Assembly (NCBI GenBank): GCA_028554645.1
Contig: JAQOOI010000079.1
Span: 248,001 to 312,000, forward strand
From: Omphalotus guepiniiformis
Lineage: Eukaryota > Basidiomycota > Agaricomycetes > Agaricales > Omphalotaceae
Length of the DNA: 64,000 nt
Direction: 5' to 3'
The stretch's first letter is position 1, and each line of letters opens with the position of its first letter. This document shows positions 52,294 to 64,000 of the stretch, piece by piece. The notes under the pieces were generated by a model. That model was not told where the DNA came from. It ran no database searches and saw only the letters and a program-made list of their open reading frames with translations. Both the position numbers and the translations under genes were made by a program.

Positions 52294-53724
52294 CTATGAG
52301 ATCGTGCTGTTCTTTACAGTTACTTCTATTGCGTACTTGTTCAGCACTGGATCTGCCTTCAACGCGTCTGCTACTTCCTTTTCCACCGTCGCCATAACAT
52401 ATATATCTCCCAAGCTCATGTCCGACATGAACCGAACGTATCCGGAAGGGTATTCCCCACCACCCGCAGTAGTCACGAACGGTCTTCCCCAACCGAAATC
52501 TAATTTAGGCCCAAGCAAATCGAATTTACACCAGTTGGTCATGACTACATCAGCCTTCCAGTTAATTCAATTTGGAGCCTGACTGTTTTCTGGGGCATTC
52601 ATGAAGGCAATCTTATGGGCAATGGCTTCGGGTGTTAGTTGACGGATGAGAGAATTTCGAATACTGAGAGCAACACGGGCACTCGCGTCGAGGTCGGTCG
52701 ATAAGATATCGGAGCGAGAAACAGTGGCACTGAATAGTTGGTTGAAGTTACCAAAGTATTGTCCATTCAACATATCTCCGCGAGGAGCTCGGCTTCGACC
52801 GTCTGCTGCCATTGCCAGTGTCTGGAAGGTTGAATTGGGTCCTGAACCTCCGAATGACCCGGGTGTAGGACTTGAACTCGCGCGAGCACGTGTAATGATG
52901 CCCCAGAAAAGAGCGGCAAGTGCATCCCCTGAGGAGATCCACTGGTTGCTCGACTGTGGAGGTGAAAAATCCTGATGAAGCTGTTTCAAGGAACTCTTTG
53001 TAAACTTCCATCTGGAGATATCTCCGAGAGAGAATGAGGGTGGAGAAGTGGGAGGTGTTGAAAGTACTTCGTAGCCAGGCGGTGGCGTCGTGATTGTCGC
53101 GGTGGGAGTGACGCTCGAAAAGAAACGCTGAGGTGTATGTGAAAAGTCATTCGGAATCTTGGTGAAATCGATGGTTTCACCTCGCGCGATTTGCGCCCAC
53201 AGTTGTAGGAAATCAACGCAGCCCTGTAGATCAGCAACTTGATGGTGAAGTGATGAAGCGACGGCAATGGTTCCGCACGAAAACTGTGTTGAAATGAGCC
53301 TATGTACTAGGTATATTTTTTAAAAGATTGGAGGAGGCCTTACCTGCGTTACTTTTACAGCAAATACATCCGCTGGAGGGTGAAGTAATACTTCGAGTCG
53401 TGGTGATAAATTTTCATCATCCGCATCGAACGGCGTATCTCTTGTATCGACTAGAAATTTGGTACCTAAGTTATCTAATGCGATGTAAGGTTTTCCTTCC
53501 TCATTCGTTCGCACTGTCCCAGCAACGGGGGGATACAGCTCGAGAGCTTGCGCAAGGGAGTCCTTGAGCTGCTCGACTAGCTCTTCAAATGGTATCTCGG
53601 GGCGATGGTATATTCGATGTATGTGGATCTGAATGGGAGCAGCTATGATATCCAGACCGTGAAGGTCTATTGTCGGTGGTGGAGTAGGACGGTTGTACTT
53701 CTTGGTAGGGTAGATGGTAGCCAT
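52294..53724 (-). CDS. HXXXD-type acyltransferase (transferase family)
   Basis: A soluble enzyme of the BAHD-like transferase family, moving an acyl group from CoA to an alcohol or amine. Exons are 53724-53344, 53283-52584 and 52544-52294. It starts MATIYPTKKYNRPTPPPTID. Conserved parts in order: LAQALELYPPVAGTVR, the catalytic SLHHQVADLQG (HXXXD) near residue 140, and WISSGDALAALFWG. Next come MAADGRSRAPRGDMLNGQYFGN and the structural motif KLDFGWGRPF, and the end is near IYVMATVEKEVADAL. Reading straight through meets a TGA at 52572-52574. A 39-nt intron (52545-52583, GTCAGG...TGTAG with ATTAACT branch) removes it and restores PEN-IMTNWCKFDLLGP. If that intron is not used, the protein loses its DFGWG end. 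The substrate cannot be told. Confidence 0.78.
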
Positions 53725-54063
53725 GGAAGGTAGAAAGAAGGGAAGATGTGATGATAGGAATAACTTACGAGCAAGCTGAGCCCTGCTGAGCCGTTGATAT
53801 ACAGGAATTAAAATTAATTAATTGCATGACTCATCGGTCCGGTCGGAAGCGTGTTGCGGTACCGTGACATTCACGTGTGATGACGCACTCTGAGCCGCCA
53901 CGTGCTTTCGCCCCATTGTACGTGATTCACCCACCGTGACACCATCCGTTACAACTCCTTTTTCTACAACCCTCACAACCCCCCACTCTTCAACTTTACG
54001 AAACACCCAATTCTCTTCTACTATTCTTGATTTTATTTACCTATTTAACCCCAGTAACTTACA
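53725..54063. promoter_or_regulatory. Divergent promoter between acyltransferase and coiled-coil gene
   Basis: This 339-bp gap contains CACGTG-type sites (TTCACGTGTGATG near 53870 and CCACGTGCTTT near 53899) and pyrimidine-rich stretches just before the + strand ATG at 54064. TTAATTAATTA lies near 53810-53823. Confidence 0.45.
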
Positions 54064-56815
54064 ATGGTATCTACGAAGACAGCAAAGACAGCAAAATTGA
54101 CTTATGCCGAGAGTCAGTTGTCCGAGCGCCTTGTAGAACAACGCGTTGACGTTTTTTATATAGGGACTCTTGGTGCGGTATCAAGCCTGCAGAAGGACCA
54201 CAGGAAGTCCGTGGTGCATCTAACGTCTATTAAGAATCAAGGTGAGCTGGCATGTGCTACTCGATGTCCCGCCGGTTGCATTTACACTTATAATTAATGC
54301 ACTTTCGTGTAGTCAAGAAGATTGCAGATACCAAGAAGGATAAGTTAGGACCCAACTGGCAAACATGGGTCAAGAAGGCTGTTCATAAACTTGTACGTGT
54401 TCCTTCATGTGTGTCCGCTAGATCCCGTTTTCAATCATTACCTGTTTGTGAATATGCAGAAAGACGATGGCTTAATCGCGTTGACTGAACCTGCTGGTAC
54501 TGTCACAATGTCTCCGGCTGGCAAGAAATCGTGAGCTTTTCCCCATGTCGCCACTCACCTATAGTATATTAAAATAGGGGCTTTTCAGCATGGCCGATGC
54601 TCGCCGATCTTTGGGCATTACAGGACTTCCTACTTCTGACGAAGAAGACCTCATTTTGAAACACGTTACACACAGCGGAAATAAGCGATCTTTCAGTGCT
54701 TTCAGTGCTAGCGCTAGTCCCAGGAAGAAGGCGCGAACTTCACTTTCTGGCAGTGTTGCACTTTCGAGGATGAGAAAAGCTGAGGTACGCTTCACGAACT
54801 TTGAGTCAGAATTGTCGTGACTGAATATCGATTGGGTACAGCTTTTAGCAGAGATAGAGCGACTGCGGAGGGAGAATGATGACACCAATCTTGACGAGGA
54901 ACGCGAAGAAATGCTGCGTCAAGCTCAGCGCGAACTCAAACTTAAGAAGCGATTGATTCAAGATCTTGAGCGACAAGTCGCCGAGCTTCAGCCAACTCAA
55001 GATGACGAATCGTTGACTGACCTGTCCGAGTCGGACATGGCTCCAACTCGGCCTGCCACGCCTACCGGTTCTTCGACTTTGTAATGACATCACTTTCGTT
55101 TTATGAATTGTACCTGATAGTATTTCCATAGCACTTTCACCTCGCCGCCGGCACAACCCAACCTTGCCAATACCTTGAACTACAGCAGGCCACAAGTGGG
55201 TGTAACGCGAACCCAGTCCGGGTCTTTGCTTTCAAACCTGACCAGACGGCCTACGCCGGCACCAAGTAGTGCGGGATCTGATGATGGCAATTTCGATGAT
55301 TTCCCAATGCTTGGGGGCGATGAAACCGCTGTGTCGGTCTCTCGGGATAGAACTCTGGGACAAGGGCACCAATTTGCTACACCGGAACCGACACCGTCTC
55401 GTCGTACCGCAACATCTTCTGTCTCATGGCGCTCGCGTGAGCAGGAGCTTCTGAAGGAGATCGAAAGGCACAAGGGACTCACCGTTGAAGCTCATAATGT
55501 CCACGAAGCACAGTCGCAGGTCTCCCACGAAAAGGTGGATATAGATACTTTTTTTCTGCTCATGAGACAATCTTGACGATTTCAAATGCTGCCCTAGATA
55601 ACTTCGCTTTCCAACGAACTGTTCTCCCGTGAAGCTCAATTGAAGGATGCGACTACTCAATTGTCGCTTCTTCAGTCGGAGAATGACCGGCTTAAAGTCG
55701 AAGTCGCTGAGAAGGAGTCTCGCCTTGCTGCTCTACAGGCACAACTTGATGAGGTTCTGTTGGCCAAGGCAAATACCGAATCGACGTACGTTAGTCGGGT
55801 CGCCGAGCTTGAAGCTTCGGCACATCAGCTTCGATCGGCGTCTCTAGACGCTACTCAGCGTATTTCTGCTCTGGAAACCGAGTTATCGGAGAATGTCAAG
55901 GAGACGGAGGCCCTGCGAATTGTTTTACAAGCGAAGGATGAGGAGGTCGAAGGCTTGTCCCAACAGCTCCGTGCAGCGAGTGACGAGCTGGTTAGGAAGT
56001 CTAGTGACTTGACTGATGTGCGACAGAATGTCACGGAGATGCAGAGTGTGTTAGGCGGTCTGCAAACCGAGCTTGATAACGTTGCAGCCCAAAGAGACGA
56101 GTTCTCTGCTCAAGTTGAGGCCTCTAACGTTGCATCAAATGAGCTCGTCGCGCAATTATCTGCATCCGAGGAGTCGGCACATCTCCTTCGTCAAGATATT
56201 GTTGGCAAGGAAGAGGAGCTTGGGCAACTGCGGACGCAGTTCCAGACTCTTTGTGATACCGCGGAGGTTGAACGTGTCGCGCGGGAGACCGGGAGACGTC
56301 AGCTTCAAACGGACCTCGACCAATGCAGAGCCGCTATGACTCATCTGGAATCGTCCTTGGCTTCAGCCGAGGCTAACGTTACGGCCCTGCGCACTGAACT
56401 TGAAACGTCTACTTCTCATTCCGGTTATCTTCAGATGCAATTGGATGCAGTCAACATTGAAAAGCAGCGATTGGACGAGGAGCTGGATACTGAACGCCTG
56501 CGCAGTATTTCCCTTGAGAACGACTTGGGGGATGCCGTCAAGCGCATGGACATAGCAAACGAAGAGATTGAGGCACTCCATGTCTCCAAGGAAGCTGATG
56601 AGGCGACTATTCAGAGGTTGAAGGGCGGTTTTGCGGCCTTGCATAATGCCCAGATGAAACAGATGGAGGAACTTGGCAGACAGGTGAGTGCCGCTAAGCG
56701 TGCTGTATCTTCGCAGAATTGTTTGCTGAACTCGGGTTTTTCTAAATTGAAGTTCGAAGCTGCTAGTCAGTCGTCGCCTGCTCCTAAGCCGCGTCGCACT
56801 AGGCCTACCTTGTGA
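54064..56815 (+). CDS. Coiled-coil protein with N-terminal helical domain (unknown)
   Basis: At least seven exons: from 54064 (MVSTKTAKTAKLTYAESQLS), near 54313, 54460, 54590, 54841, 55131 and 55600-56815. The N-terminal part ends in NWQTWVKKAVHKL-KDDGLIALTEPAG-TVTMSPAGKKS, which could be a small winged-helix-like fold. A basic SPRKKARTSLSG stretch, a first coil (AEIERLRRENDD) and a disordered Ser/Thr/Pro region with acidic patches follow. The last exon is a coiled coil of about 330 residues with regular heptads (LQSENDRLKVEVAEKESRLA...). The end is PAPKPRRTRPTL. Overall it resembles a cytoskeletal, spindle or chromatin scaffold protein, but no family is recognised. Splicing uses normal GT-AG sites throughout. 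Confidence 0.7.
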
Positions 56816-59800
56816 GTCTCGCAAGCGTCACGGACATTGAACTGCGACTCCGAGTCTGCAAATGAATAGTTGCTGTTAGTTTTTATTTTCAGTCGATTTG
56901 TATTGTATCTATAGGGATTCATGTAGGTAGTATGCGTATGCTCATATGTCTATAGTATGAATTATCCGTCAATGCCAGAAGTTCATTCCCCTAGGTTAGG
57001 CCACGGAAACAATGTGGTGAAGTTTCGATAGCGGGCGTTCTTATCGCCTCCGTTGACCCTATATAGCTACCGGCGCGCGGTCTCAGAAACATTCGGAGTT
57101 CAATCCTGGTTGACCTCTTGTACACGTCATTCGTATCAATGTAGAGTTGAGAAATCATTGAGTATAAGTGCTTTGTCCCCGAGCATGCCTACGGCTTGCG
57201 GTCACTCAGGTTCACGCATCAACAAGCGATGGATTAGAGCTCATTAAAATTTCTGTTCCGACGTTCCAACTTCTCAGGGGGGTGAACGGAGTATATAACT
57301 AGTATATACTGGATTTTTCTTTGAAAAGGTTCTTTGCGCGTGGTGCTAGCGTGGTAGTAGTACCTGAGTTCATGAAATCTTGATGAAAATCTCATCATTG
57401 GCTTGGAAACAGCTTCGGTTCGTACTTAGTACAAGTACATTACCTTAGAAGTGCCTTGGCTTTTTGCCATGCACACTTTTTCAATTTCGACAGAGTTGTG
57501 TTATTGGTTTATCGTGATGCGTGGATGTTTGAGAAACGGAACAAAGATGTGTATCTCGGGATGATGATAGAGTTTCCTAGTATGTTGTAACAAAGTTGCC
57601 AGATGACCTGATTGCTGGCGGTCCTGGCTTGGCCATTGGGGGGCGGATTAAGCCGACCGACGGGACCGAGTCTACTACCCACCACCAAGACAATACCCAT
57701 ACTAATTCTAAAACATTAAGTACGACCCGGGATCTCGTCCCTCGAATCAAGGCCGGCCTTCTCGGGTTTGGTTGGAGGGGACGTCTATCCATCGGGAATT
57801 CAGTTTCAGAAAGCTCACTTGGAAGGATAAGGATAAGGAATTCGTTTTGAATTGGCCCCAAGGCCCAAGTGCCAAAAAAAAGGTCATCAGATTTAACGCT
57901 TCCCCCTTGGTTGTGGTTGCGGTTGCTAACTTTTTCGAAACTTTTTTTGCGTTGCCCGCGGAGAGGGGTCCTTGAATGGCTTCTGTCAGTGCTACAAAGA
58001 GCCCCCTACCTACCTACCTACATATTTCGGTTTTGGGAGCTTCTGGCCAACCTTCACATGAATAGAGTTAGCTATTTCACCCGAAGAAATCCTTCTCTTG
58101 CCGTATGAGGAGGGGCTGAGTCAGAGTCACTGAACTACTTGTAGTCGTAGGGTAAAAAAGACTCCGAGTCGCTCGTTTGAGTAGCGGAGAGAGGACTTTG
58201 AAAGAGGCTGTCAGTCGTCAGCGGTCGTTCGATTCAATCAAGGCAAACGCTAACCTGCACTCTGGTCCTGTCCTGACGTATGTACGCGATGACATATCAT
58301 TCTACGAACTCTAAGATTTAAGGTGTGGCCAAGTCTTGAAGGGGCGTCCATCCCGTGCCCATGACACAAAGGTACATTCTAAAAACACTTCGGAAAGCGA
58401 GCGAGCGAACGACTGAGCACCGGAATAACGATTGTAGAGAGCCTATAGAGTTATAGGGTTTCTAAAACTGATAGTCCAGGGAGATTTTACCGCGATTGCT
58501 TACCAGTGCTGAGATAATTCCTATGGAATCCATAAATGAGGGGGACATGATAATCGTGATACGAGTGATTCTAGCGCGAATGACGAAAGATATGCGGTCA
58601 AAAGAAATACCGAGTTGATCCGGGGCTCATCTGACGTTCTTGGTTGCTGAGAATCCAGCGCTTTCTGAAAGTTTGAATAAGTTGAACTGGAGACTGGAGT
58701 AATTTAGTTGTGCAAGGGTTGTCGAGTTGACTAGAAAGTGTACGAGGAAAGCGCTACTGTGCCGTTTGAAGGAGACAAAGAGAAACTCACGCAATTGACG
58801 AGGTCTAGCAAGGTTCTACTCAGAAGGCCCAAGATTATTGAAGATTGTCGTTAGAACGACGAGGTTGTGGATCAGAAGAGAGGCGAATTCGACTGGACGG
58901 TTGCAAGTCAAAAAGCAGGTACTTCCCGGCTTCCCGGCCCGCTGTTTCTCTAACAACGTGTCTTGAAGCACGTGGCACTGAATGACCGAAGCCACCGACA
59001 GAAATACCCTCCCTCAATGTTTTCAGATGCTCTCTCCTACCCGGTGGCCCCAATCGATAATAATCAATTTTCTCCGTAAGTGTTCTGTTTTGTAACAAGG
59101 GCAGCTAATTATCATGAAGATTTATTGTCTCTAGCCTGAATTTGTTCAAAATTCGACTCATTTCGGAATCGGTGAGTCCAGACTCGACCGTATCTCTCTC
59201 TGTCTTTCTTTCCAGGCTCCTCGTTCATGTCAGCTTGAAGTAGGAACCATCAGTTCGAATTAATTAACAATACCATTTCTTTGGTCAGACATCGCGGTGA
59301 AAAAAGAGAATTGTTAAACTTATTCGACGCATGCTAGTAAACCTAAACATGTCGTAGTTCTTGGTTGGACAGGTTTCCACCCCATTCCTTCCTATTCTCC
59401 CGCTCGTCGCTTATCTCAGTTCCTGTCATTGCTCAAAAAAACAATCGGGAGCCGTGGTGGATCGTTACATGTACGTAGCGAGTACCACTTGGGCTGTAAA
59501 TGGGATTTTGTCCAATCTCGGCTATCTCCCCCTGAATTGTCCTCAATGTAAGTAGTACATACGGACGTAAATTTGGTTCCATACAATCGGTTCCACCGTA
59601 CCTTGCTACTGGCATAGCTACCTCGCCCACGCGATAGTTCTTTTCCTAGGACGTTGCGTGAATAATCGTTCCCTGCAACATGCCTCTACAAATTCGAATC
59701 CACCTTCCGTCTCCGTTTCCTTTAGCTTTCCGGTTATACTCGATCGCCATTCAATGTTCATGATCTAGAACATATCCCCGGATACTCAAGTCCAAATGCC

Positions 59801-59950
59801 ATTAAAAGCTGGAGAGGTATGTCGTTGGGGTTGCAAACATTCGTTCCTTTCTCTTTTTCCCATTCCTAGGCCTTTGGAAAGCCGCTTTTCTTTCTTTTAC
59901 CTCAGTTTCAGTGCGCTTCTGTCTTATTGCCTCTAGGCTTTGTAAAGGCT
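56816..59950. other. 3.1-kb intergenic region, no gene supported
   Basis: Short frames exist on both strands, but none shows codon bias, domain or spliceable continuation. The two overlapping frames at 57577-57861 on opposite strands have low-complexity Pro/Gly-rich products. TACCTACCTACC occurs near 58009-58020. The stretch 58100-58700 is free of any signal I can name. Confidence 0.4.
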
Positions 59951-60305
59951 TACCCACCTATAGGTTTTCTTTCACCGCGGGCAGCCGTTTTCTGGTGCCT
60001 ATATCGCTATATCGCCCGAGTTCTACTTACACCGTCGCCCATCCGTTTCTCCGACGAGTCAAAGGGTGTATAAGCAATTATATCGTTTCAGAGAACCGGT
60101 ATTCAAGGGATATATTTCGGCGTGCACTGAGTGTGCGCTTAGATTGATTAATTGGGTACGTCATATCTTCTTAAAGATCGCCGAAGTTTTATCTTATTTT
60201 ATTGTCCAGACAATTTAGACACACTCTTTCTCTCTCTGCACGCCTAGAATACTCGAACAACTGGACTTACTCAACAACCTAATCATCTCTAATAACTCGT
60301 ATCTC

Positions 60306-61602
60306 ATGGTTTATCGGCTACCTACACAACTCGAGTCATTTATTCCTCCACCTGCATCACAATCCGCCCCGGATTCGGCCATAATCAGACCATGGAGAGG
60401 AAGTTTCTTTGTTAGTGGCATGCGTGCATCTGACATTGGAAGTAACCAAGAGATCCAGATCACGGCGGTAGAAACCGATGGTGATATGTGAGTGCCTAGG
60501 TATCTAATAAGGCCTCATCTATGCTCAACTAATTTTAAGTCCTCCTAGTCAAAGTCACTTGTGGCCTTCGAGACTTATTTTTTCCATCACCGTACCACAT
60601 GCTCTTCCCATCCTTGGTCAGCTGCAGAACTTCCTGAAAGCTCGCACGCCTCCCGTCTCTCTTTCTACATTTCTTCCCGAACGACTACGAGATCCTAATG
60701 CTAATGCTGTTAATCAAACAAATTTTCGCTCATTGTCCAGACTGCTATGGGATAGTCAGCTGGTATGTGCAGCCCTGTTTTTGAACCCAAGTTGTCCCAC
60801 GGCCAGTTCTGATCTCAAGGAATAATAGGTTGCTATTGTTCCTTTGCCTAGCTCTTCATCAAGATCACCATCTTCACCTCACGCTAGCGCGGAGCAAAGA
60901 CAAGGAATGCTGATATTTCCTGCCTCTCATTCATCGGCAATGCTTCTGGGTGCCGTTTTTATGGGACCTCATGAGGAACTTCCGGATTTTGTACTTGCCG
61001 CGCGAGGTGCGACACAAGGCCACTCAACCAGTATACCTACTCACTCGACCTATGGCTCCGCCCCAAGCAACAGAGGAGAGACTTCTATTCCTATCTCCCC
61101 CACTGTGATTAGTTCCCAGGCTCGTCAATACCATCAGCACCAATTGACTGCGGCTACTAGCCAGCTATCCTATTCTTCACGCCCTTCTCATTCTGCTCAA
61201 GCTCAGTCATCGAGCCACAGATCATCATATCCTACAGGTGATCGAAGGCAATCACATTCCGTTAGCCCAATCTCTCCAACTGATCAGCCGACTCCTCATT
61301 ATTCACTTTCTGCTCCTTCGGCGGAACGAGAACATCGCCAGTCACAAGTACAAGCACAAGCACAAGCGCCTTATCGCTACGTATCGCCAGTTCCCATGAT
61401 GATGTCTTCTCAGAGGTCTGGGTACACGAGCTCGGGAGAATATTCCGAGGCCACCAATCCATACGCTTCGACTTCATCGTCGGGGAGTTACCCTGCACCT
61501 GGTCCTTCAGAATCGTCATCTGAAAGACATACAGGATATACGTATCCGACTTCTAATCGCGGCGTATCCGGTAATAATCCTCATACCGGTTATGGTCAGT
61601 GA
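60306..61602 (+). CDS. MED25-like protein, ACID/PTOV-type domain with disordered tail
   Basis: Three exons: 60306-60486, about 60543-60759 and about 60829-61602. The frame is open upstream of the first ATG to a CCTAG acceptor (ILEQLDLLNNLIISNNSYLM), and a plausible earlier exon lies near 59968-60154, so the true start is probably farther left. The core reads IIRPWRGSFFVSG, EIQITAVETDGDM, WPSRLIFSITVPHALPILGQ, FRSLSRLLWDSQLVAIV and QRQGMLIFPASHSSAMLLGA-VFMGP. This order (W-x-G-x-hydrophobic strand, WPxxL, F/L helix, FP, ML..K/A.FMG) resembles the activator-interaction domain of Mediator subunit 25/PTOV1. The rest is Ser/Gln/Tyr-rich and disordered. The assignment rests on pattern memory only, and a VWA domain was not confirmed. 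Confidence 0.5.
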
Positions 61603-62408
61603 CTAGAAGAACGGGGTGGTCGATGCGTCAGCACTTCATCAATACCATCAGTGCGATATGTATAGCCCGTCACAATGCATGCATCTATCCATTCACGCTA
61701 TTCTTTCATGCTTCGACACGACGTCCTTATCATTGCATCACATACCCCCCCTTTCGACTTTTTTTTGTTAAAAACACTTCAGGAATCAATATACCGACCC
61801 CCCTTCCGTGATCATTTCCCATGATTGCAATCAATACCACCTTCGTATACCCCCATTCGAAATCTTAACCTCAATCTTTCCTTTGTCTAACAACTCAATG
61901 TGCTCTACCTGTTTCATAAGTTTCTGCGCCTTTTTTCCCGGCGGTCGCCTCCCAAATGTATCTTTATAGTTGTGTGTTTCTTACTCTGTCCCCCCTCAGC
62001 TTCGATTAGAGTACGTATACCCTCCCGTCGTATGTTTACAGTTGTCCTGTCCAGCTTTGTTTTCGCGTAGCAGTTACCCCTCCGATGACCTTTTTTTTAT
62101 GAATAGGGCCACGGATCATACCCCGTTGTGTGTAATAGCCTTTTGTCAAATCATGTAGCCGATGTAAATACTTTTGAATGTATTATTATTGTTTTCCCTT
62201 TACTTCAAACTTTCTTGTATGTATGTCATTTGTTTTTTGAGGGTTTTCTTTTGGAACGAAGCAAGGGCAGGTGGTGGTATACAGAATCGTGAAAAAGTAC
62301 GTATGATTCATTCATCACATGTATTTAGCGTGTATAAGCGTAAGTAGAATGTCCTCGTTTCACGACTTGAGATATATTTGATTGTAAGTATACTACGATT
62401 TCAATGAG
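61603..62408. other. Intergenic, pyrimidine-rich 3' flank
   Basis: T/C-rich sequence with long T runs (62091-62098, 62230-62236) follows the MED25-like gene. No coding frame is supported. Confidence 0.45.
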
Positions 62409-62451
62409 CTAAACCTGAGTATTATTCTTAGAAGCACCATTCAGCGCAACT

Positions 62452-63275
62452 TCATCCGTCTTCGTCACGTTCCGTGTACGTCTTTCTTGAGTATATTGCT
62501 TCGGAACAAGTGCCAAACCGATGAGATAGAGCACCCAAAATATCTGTAAGAGATGATCGATAAGTCATCAATCGATTGATAGTGACGACAAAAGAATGGA
62601 AGTAATACTTGCCACGATGAAGGCTATCCAAGCATCCTTTGCAGACATTGGAACGACATGTAGACCTCCGGTAGCAAAGGCCCATTCAGTATATAACCCG
62701 TAATGAACCTAGAAATCAAGAATGAGATGAGAACCCTGTACCAAGCACTGGTAAGCTTTAATGCGATGACCGACCTGCTCTGCTGCCAAGATCAAAATGA
62801 CCAACCCCAAGAACACGTGGAAGTAATTCTGCGGAGGTCTAGTTCCAACACCAAACGGACTAGGCGTCTTGAGGAAATGAACAAACAACCCCACAAAGAG
62901 CTGGATTACGTAGAGGATCAAGAGCGTTAAACCCATTTTCTGGTGTGGATCAAGAAAGTGTCCTAGAGCGAGTTGTTGGGAGGTTTTCCATCCGTAGTAC
63001 CATCCGGAAAGGATGACGGGGGCGGAGAGGAAGAGTTGAAAGACGAAGTGGGCTGGGAACCATCTGTGGGAGGGAGGAATGGGGAATGGGGAGTTTAGCA
63101 TTTAGGGGGTTTATGTAGTGACTAGGTATAGATAGACACACGCATTCGTGAATGTCCTCGTGTATCTTGGAATGAGGGCACCGATAGGCAATAGAATCAA
63201 GAATCCAACTGTAGATAGAATCGCATGGTTCCGTGCCATAATTTCAAGCGGTTGCAAGGGTATTGACATCGACAT
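62452..63275 (-). CDS. Cytochrome b561-domain membrane protein
   Basis: Exons: 63275-63142, 63063-62775, 62708-62613 (or 62616) and from 62544 down. The start MSMSIPLQPLEIMARNHAIL opens the first of about five membrane segments. Likely haem-ligand histidines are in ARNHAIL, DPHQKMGL and NYFHVFLG, as in eukaryotic b561 proteins that pass electrons across membranes. The third intron can be read with a GC donor (GCAAGT) or a GT donor three bases earlier. After IFWVLYLI the frame in this sequence continues RFGTCSEAIYS to a stop at 62452. Dropping one C near 62520 would instead give GLALVPKQYTQERRTRN, ending at 62409, which looks like a normal family tail. A one-base frameshift (real or a sequencing error) is therefore likely. 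No DOMON domain is attached. Confidence 0.72.
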
Positions 63276-64000
63276 CTTGGTAAGAGAAGTTATGAAAGAG
63301 ATAACGAAGTGATATCAGTGAAATATAAAGTAGTTGTCGACTTGAATGCTGAGGAGGTGGTCGTTCGAGGGTAAAGCTTGAAGCTTAAGGTGGCAAAAGG
63401 GAAAGGTGAATGATGTTGCGAAAGTATGGATGGGATCGTTCGATTTCAGTCAGTCAACGCCTGGACTTGAAATACTTTGTTGGCTGTCAGGGCGTGTGAA
63501 GCCACGATACATTCTCGTGAAGGGAACATAGAATCAAAGGGATCACCGCCTTCGAGTTGCACTGCGGCGTCGAATCATGGCTGTGTGGGAGTGAAGACAC
63601 TTCAAGTGGAAATAAATCTGACGGAAAGTGACGATGGGGGGTGTTGCAGGGGTATGTGAAATCCCAGAGAAGTGATTGGTCTCATGAATGGAAGAAAGTA
63701 TGAATGATAGTAGCCGGAGAACTGGCCAATTAGTTCCCGAGTACCGGCAGACTGTACACCTTCAACCGTCAACATCTCAACAGCAATTTGGTCGAATCCT
63801 ATCGAGTTAATAAGTCTAAACGTGGGGCGACCACAGCAAGGATTGGAGGAGGATTAGTAGCTTTACGGAAAGAACTGCTGCGGAGTATTGCATTCGTGAA
63901 CATTTAGAAGGAAGCTGCGGGAAAATGTCGAACGACCTTCATTTCCACAATCAGGGTAGCAAGCTCTCACGAGAACAGAGTTGGACAGAAGATATGGAAA
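63276..64000. other. Upstream flank of the b561 gene, no gene seen
   Basis: No frame with coding character on either strand. The first 150 bp should hold the promoter of the cytochrome b561 gene. Confidence 0.4.

Noticed and set aside
57577..57861. Overlapping frames on both strands in the large intergenic region
   Set aside because: Pro/Gly-rich, no spliceable extension, no motif; they look like chance frames in GC-richer DNA.

Overview
The window looks like nuclear DNA of a basidiomycete fungus, probably an Agaricomycete. The support is many short (about 45-70 nt) introns with CTAAC-type branch sites, a spermidine synthase-saccharopine dehydrogenase fusion gene typical of Basidiomycota, and dense LTR retrotransposons. 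No rRNA, tRNA, CRISPR array or prokaryote-type operon was seen.

Layout. 1-21,000 is a retrotransposon nest. It holds the 3' part of a Cys-rich repeat-associated gene (1-763), a seven-exon + strand gene (1604-2997) convergent with an intact gag/protease/pol set of a Ty3/Gypsy element on the minus strand (3200-10574), and that element's 5' LTR (10748-12591). The LTR cuts off a second Cys-rich gene (12626-14455). Beyond a CGCG-rich block (14.8-16.1 kb) lie a solo LTR (16408-16882) and a decayed Ty1/Copia pol, which is split by a 2.0-kb solo LTR (17351-19364) of the same family as the Gypsy LTR. 21,000-34,500 is host sequence: a FAR-17a/AIG1-like membrane protein, a CCCH zinc-finger protein, the SPE3-LYS9 fusion, a small PD-(D/E)XK-like gene and a Yvh1-type phosphatase.

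34,500-45,700 is the most unusual region. It is a local expansion of an unrecognised gene family, called here the MWWWD family after its GDQKAMWWWD motif. The array sits exactly between two conserved single-copy genes, YVH1 and SPC3. It holds two + strand copies, three intact minus-strand repeats plus one decayed repeat, and a 3'-end fragment. Several units carry a decayed copy of the last exon of the neighbouring YVH1 gene, which records how the array grew. Two copies are fused in frame into a double-domain protein. An unrelated nuclease-like gene (39505-40884) sits within the array.

45,700-64,000 is host sequence again: SPC3 and a Kid/kinesin-10 gene sharing a 99-bp divergent promoter, a broken secreted-protein gene, an HXXXD acyltransferase, a coiled-coil protein, a MED25-like protein with an ACID/PTOV-type domain, and a cytochrome b561-type membrane protein. 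All gene models are read by eye. Exon borders follow GT/AG (or GC/AG) sites that preserve frame and family similarity.
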